Shown piece after piece: positions 61,238-64,000 of a stretch of 64,000 nucleotides of DNA; within the stretch, counting starts at the first letter, position 1, and every line of letters begins with the position of its first letter. A program made the position numbers and the translations under genes. A model generated the notes under the pieces. It had not been told where the DNA came from and ran no database searches. It worked only from the letters and a program-made list of their open reading frames with translations. The DNA comes from Alphaproteobacteria bacterium. GTDB taxonomy: Bacteria; Pseudomonadota; Alphaproteobacteria; WRAU01; Hepatincolaceae. The stretch covers positions 1 through 64,000 of the forward strand of contig WRAU01000004.1 in NCBI GenBank assembly GCA_009780035.1, given 5' to 3'.

Positions 61238-61471
61238 ATGAGAAAAAGAAAAATAACCTTCGTTATAGACGAAGATGATGAAGATAGCATTAGCGAGTAT
61301 AGAAAATCTCATTTAGATAAAAAAGGAAATGAGGTTTGAAAGCTGTTAGGTAAGTGGCTGTTGATTTTATCGGCGACGATTATTTTATGATATGTCAGCA
61401 TTCAGATAGAAAAAGTGCAAACCAAAGCAAGCAAAAAAGCAATAGATATAATAAATTATAGAAAAAAATAG
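61238..61471 (+). CDS. Small single-pass membrane protein, read with UGA as Trp
   Basis: A 77-residue frame that is open only if TGA means Trp, at 61337-61339 (codon 34) and 61388-61390 (codon 51). Codon 40 is an ordinary TGG, so both Trp codons are used in one gene. The product has a charged N-terminus (RKRKITFVIDEDDEDSISEY), one membrane helix flanked by the Trp residues (KWLLILSATIILWYVSIQI), the usual interfacial place for Trp, and a Lys/Glu-rich C-terminal helix. It resembles small phage lysis or morphogenesis membrane proteins in size and shape, but no family is recognised. An AGGA sequence at its end serves the next gene, nine bases downstream. Confidence 0.68.
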
Positions 61472-61480
61472 GATAATCAA

Positions 61481-61819
61481 ATGTTAGGAATAGTAAAAAA
61501 TTTAATAAATATAGGCTGAAAATTTTTTAAGTTTAAAAGAAACGAAGGTCTAGTTAAAAATATGGGATCAATTAGCTTAGTTATTTTATTTGTATCAATA
61601 ATTGCCGGGTTAGACAAAGATAAACTTGAGCTTATTATGCAGGTATTAGCGGTGCTAAGTATAAATGATTATATAACAGCAGTTGTCTTTGCCGTTATAA
61701 TTTGTATACTGCTAGCAATTTTGTGGCTAGGGTATAGATATATTAAAGGTTATGGCGATTATTTAGAAAGCAGAGGCAGAGAGAATAAAACGGAATTAAA
61801 TAATGAGGATAAAAAATAA
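61481..61819 (+). CDS. Small two-helix membrane protein, holin-like, read with UGA as Trp
   Basis: A 112-residue protein if TGA at 61517-61519 (codon 13) is Trp: MLGIVKNLINIGWKFFKFKRNEG, an amphipathic start, then two membrane helices (ISLVILFVSIIAGL and YITAVVFAVIICILLAILWLGYRYI) and a hydrophilic Glu/Lys/Arg tail. An internal ATG at 61562 would give 85 residues without the TGA, but the AGGA Shine-Dalgarno is placed before 61481, which decides for the longer form. A second Trp in the last helix is TGG. The size and topology fit a phage holin; this is an inference. Same operon as the 77-residue protein. Confidence 0.68.
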
Positions 61820-61940
61820 TGCTCCAGCAGGAAATTATCAAAAAGTCCAGAATATTTTTAGTGAAGCAGAAGTTTATTTTAATACAAAAGGCACGGTTAT
61901 AACAAACGAATTGCAAGTTAATAATAACTTTTTCATATAA
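61803..61940 (+). CDS. Possible small overlapping gene (45 residues)
   Basis: ATG 61803 overlaps the end of the holin-like gene by 17 bases and opens 45 codons to TAA at 61938: MRIKNNAPAGNYQKVQNIF, then SEAEVYFNTKGTVITNELQV and a short end. Composition (N, T, V, F) looks more like a beta-rich protein fragment than noise, and the overlap would allow translational coupling. There is no Shine-Dalgarno and no known family. It may be the degraded start of a longer phage gene. Confidence 0.3.
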   Translation: MRIKNNAPAGNYQKVQNIFSEAEVYFNTKGTVITNELQVNNNFFI

Positions 61941-62101
61941 CATCCATTTTTGTTTAAATAAATAATATAAATTAATGCAACTAATTTATACATTATAGCA
62001 AATATTAAGAAATTAAAATAAAAAAATTCTTTACAACAATTATAAATTGTATTAATATACATCTTATAATAATAAGAAACTAAGCAATAAAGCTAAGTTA
62101 T

Positions 62102-62136
62102 AAAAGGCAGATATAATTTTTCATATCTACCTTTTT
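62102..62136. terminator. Bidirectional terminator hairpin
   Basis: AAAAGGCAGATAT (62103-62115) pairs with ATATCTACCTTTTT (about 62123-62136) with one internal mismatch. It lies between the recoded operon on the plus strand and the convergent Nramp gene, and has T-rich ends in both directions. The 160 bases before it hold nothing recognisable. Confidence 0.6.
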
Positions 62137-62182
62137 CATAAAAATTCTGCTAAAATAAATGCTTGATTGTTGCGCCTTAGCT

Positions 62183-63415
62183 TTACCGATCTATAAACAT
62201 ACTATAAAGCAATATTATATTTAATACCGATACAAAAACTCCACAGGATACTAGTAAAACATTTGTTAATAGTTTATTGGCATCAGCTCCCATAACTTTT
62301 TTACTGCTTGTTAAATATATCTGCAAACCAATTGTAAAAGGCAACTGCATGCTAAGAAACATTTGTGAATAAAGCAATCCCATAAGCGTATCATTTATAA
62401 ATAAAATAATAAGGCAAGTAAGGGTATGGGTAATAATTATTCCTGCTCTTGTATAATTACTTTTTTCATTATACTCTTTTTTAAAAACTGCGGAAAAAAT
62501 AATACCGCCAGCTACTCCTGCAGTAATGGAAGAAGCAAAACTAGCGCATAATAAGCTGGCTGCAAAAACTAAAGCGGCTTTGCTTCCAAGAACTGGTTTT
62601 AAAAGATCAGCAGCTTGCGATAAGTCATCCACTTGAATATTATTTTTAAAAAATACTTCAGCGGCTAAAATAATAATGGTGCAGTTAATAGCCCAACCAA
62701 GTATCATTGAAAAAAGCGTATCTAAAAATTCATATTTTAAAAGTTTGGCTTTTATTTTAGGCTGTTCGCGAAACCAATTTTTAGTTTGAATTATCTCGGA
62801 ATGTAAAAATAAATTATGAGGCATTACCACCGCCCCTAAAATACTTACAATAATAAGCATAGATCCTTGCGGAAAGGAAATAACTGTTGCAGATTTTGCA
62901 GCCATCACCCAGTCAACATTTACAAGGGTCATTTCATAAAAAAAGCAAAAGCCGATAATTGCTACAAAACTTATGATAAATTTTTCCAGACGCTGATAAT
63001 CAGTAAGAAAAGTTACTAAGCATACGGTAATGAGCATGCACAAAACCCCTAATTTTAAGGGAATGCCTAATAACATATTTAAGGCAATAGCTCCGCCGAG
63101 AATTTCTGCTAAACTTGTGGATATGGCTGCAAGCAGGGCAGTTATTAAAAGCGGTTGGGCATATCTTGGGCGCAAGTGCAAAAAAGCATTTTCAGCCAGG
63201 CAATGACCGGTAGCAATTCCTAAATGTGCTACATTGTGCTGCAATAAAATTAGCATTAGCGTAGAAACACTAACAACCCACAATAAAGAATAGCCAAACA
63301 TAGAGCCGGCAGCTAAATTTGACGCCCAGTTGCCGGGGTCAATAAAACCTACGGCAACAAGCACGCCTGGTCCCATGTATTTAAAAAAAGTATATTTTCT
63401 GTTTGCTTGCTTCAT
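62183..63415 (-). CDS. mntH: Nramp-family divalent metal transporter (MntH-like)
   Basis: A 410-residue inner-membrane protein with 11 or so helices that imports Mn2+ (or Fe2+) with protons. The two unwound metal-binding helices carry the signature residues: FIDPGNWASN in helix 1 (DPGN, about residues 27-30) and VVMPHNLFLHS in helix 6 (the family's MPHNLYLHS). LLQHNVAHLGIATGHCLAENA and ITAGVAGGI are further conserved blocks. The usual metal-binding Met is in the loop A-x-M region as AVVMPHN. Regulation (MntR, Fur or a riboswitch) is not visible in the short intergenic space before the gene. Confidence 0.92.
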   Translation of the reverse strand: MKQANRKYTFFKYMGPGVLVAVGFIDPGNWASNLAAGSMFGYSLLWVVSVSTLMLILLQHNVAHLGIATGHCLAENAFLHLRPRYAQPLLITALLAAISTSLAEILGGAIALNMLLGIPLKLGVLCMLITVCLVTFLTDYQRLEKFIISFVAIIGFCFFYEMTLVNVDWVMAAKSATVISFPQGSMLIIVSILGAVVMPHNLFLHSEIIQTKNWFREQPKIKAKLLKYEFLDTLFSMILGWAINCTIIILAAEVFFKNNIQVDDLSQAADLLKPVLGSKAALVFAASLLCASFASSITAGVAGGIIFSAVFKKEYNEKSNYTRAGIIITHTLTCLIILFINDTLMGLLYSQMFLSMQLPFTIGLQIYLTSSKKVMGADANKLLTNVLLVSCGVFVSVLNIILLYSMFIDR

Positions 63416-63429
63416 AGGTATTTTATTTT

Positions 63430-64000
63430 TTATAAAGCATGAGTGAAACTTTTTAAATTAATTCTGCCGATAACCTTAGCCACAATATCAAAAGAAGTGC
63501 TTTCGCTGGATAAATCAATTTCAATAGGATCGTATTCAGGATTTTGTGATATTAATTTCACAAGATCTTTCTGCTTAAATTGAATTTTTTTAATCAGATA
63601 ATCTGAATTATAGCAAACAATATAGATACCTTGATAATTTTGAGCATTATCAAATTTTCTTGCAAAAACAATATCGCCCTCTTGAATTAAAGGCTCCATA
63701 GAATCACCCTTAACTTTTAAAGAAAAAATATCTTCGAAATTTTTAACCATAAATTCGTTCTTTAACCAATTACTGTCAAAACTTAAGTAATCTGGAGATT
63801 CATCCAGCGAGCTTAATCCTTTGCCTGCCGAAACTTCTGAATAGAAAAAAGGAATTTTAACCATGCTGTTATCAGTTGGCGGTATCGTAGTATTGCTTTT
63901 ATTGTAAAGCAGAGGCAGATCAATATCTAAAACTTTAGACATTTTATGCAATATATGAAAGCTAGGAGTAGCAGTTTCACTTATGTATCTGGATACGGTT
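63430..64000 (-). CDS. HTH/S24 repressor (CI/LexA-like), 5' end beyond the window
   Basis: The frame runs off the right edge, so the N-terminus is missing. The first visible residues, TVSRYISETATPSFHILHKM, followed by SKVLDIDLPLLY, are the end of an XRE-type helix-turn-helix domain. A linker leads to an S24/LexA peptidase domain with the Ala-Gly-type cleavage area VSAGKGL, the catalytic Ser in VKGDSMEPLIQEGDIVF and the catalytic Lys in YLIKKIQF. Such proteins repress prophages or stress genes and inactivate themselves with activated RecA. It lies 14 bases before the Nramp gene. An internal ATG at 63951 is not the real start, because the DNA-binding part continues upstream of it. Confidence 0.85.
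   Translation of the reverse strand, partial: TVSRYISETATPSFHILHKMSKVLDIDLPLLYNKSNTTIPPTDNSMVKIPFFYSEVSAGKGLSSLDESPDYLSFDSNWLKNEFMVKNFEDIFSLKVKGDSMEPLIQEGDIVFARKFDNAQNYQGIYIVCYNSDYLIKKIQFKQKDLVKLISQNPEYDPIEIDLSSESTSFDIVAKVIGRINLKSFTHAL

Noticed and set aside
133-61819. Selenocysteine or Gly as the meaning of the in-frame TGA codons
   Set aside because: Seven TGA codons in unrelated phage-like proteins without any redox motif or visible SECIS-like hairpin do not suit selenocysteine. Gly (as in Gracilibacteria) would not explain the membrane-interface position in the 77-residue protein, and the neighbourhood is proteobacterial.
60829-64000. A complete prophage to the right of tRNA-Thr
   Set aside because: No integrase, terminase, capsid or portal gene and no repeat of the tRNA 3' end is present; only small membrane proteins and, past the Nramp gene, an S24 repressor that could also be a host gene.

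Overview
The window is AT-rich chromosomal DNA of a Gram-negative bacterium, most probably an alphaproteobacterium. The evidence is a split F0 ATP synthase operon with separate b and b' subunits (atpI-atpB-atpE-b'-b), a DciA (DUF721) gene next to a DsbA-type thioredoxin, SdhE, a type I secretion system (T1SS) and an outer-membrane porin. No 16S rRNA is present, so the lineage below class cannot be named.

Layout. 1-930: a phage tail-collar gene on the minus strand that can only be read if UGA codes for Trp, and the start of another gene leaving the left edge. 1.1-12 kb: ordinary chromosome (GT8 glycosyltransferase, zinc alcohol dehydrogenase, SdhE, two tandem DMT transporters, PheS/PheT, MTA/SAH nucleosidase, secreted GH18 chitinase, NarI-like cytochrome b). 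12.2-35.7 kb: a surface/secretion island with a 3,825-residue RTX-type protein, a 2,679-residue coiled-coil protein, a T1SS ABC transporter and a HlyD-type adaptor. 35.7-37 kb: a small accessory operon of unknown function with a homopolymer in its promoter, followed by a 540-bp stretch of degraded sequence. 37-43.6 kb: AroC, an acyltransferase-SGNH surface-modification gene, F0 ATP synthase, DsbA-like protein and DciA. 43.7-45.4 kb: an ATPase plus DUF4276 pair resembling anti-phage ATPase/TOPRIM systems. 45.6-57.2 kb: a second giant RTX-type protein (3,872 residues). 57.3-60.7 kb: envelope genes (LolA-like protein, porin, hydrolase-like protein, DUF1761). 60.8-62 kb: tRNA-Thr(UGU) followed by a small membrane-protein operon that again needs UGA as Trp. 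62.2-64 kb: Nramp metal transporter and a truncated HTH/S24 repressor.

The genes fit together as follows. The ABC transporter and HlyD protein are the obvious exporter for both giant RTX proteins, which share the order prefix domain, beta domain, short RTX block, long degenerate repeats and acidic/His/Asn-rich tail; no TolC is seen. The acyltransferase, chitinase, porin and glycosyltransferase are further envelope functions.

The most unusual signal is the genetic code. Of 39 genes whose ends I can see, 26 stop with TAA, 13 with TAG and none with TGA. Seven in-frame TGA codons occur, all in phage-like genes (133-918 and 61238-61819), at places where Trp fits. The conserved genes use TGG for Trp and no TGA at all. 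This looks like a UGA=Trp organism at an early stage of reassignment, or recoded phage genes in a host that avoids UGA. A second theme is possible phase variation: a G8 tract fills the spacer of a promoter (36537-36566) and a G9 tract lies near the 5' end of the acyltransferase gene (40005-40013).
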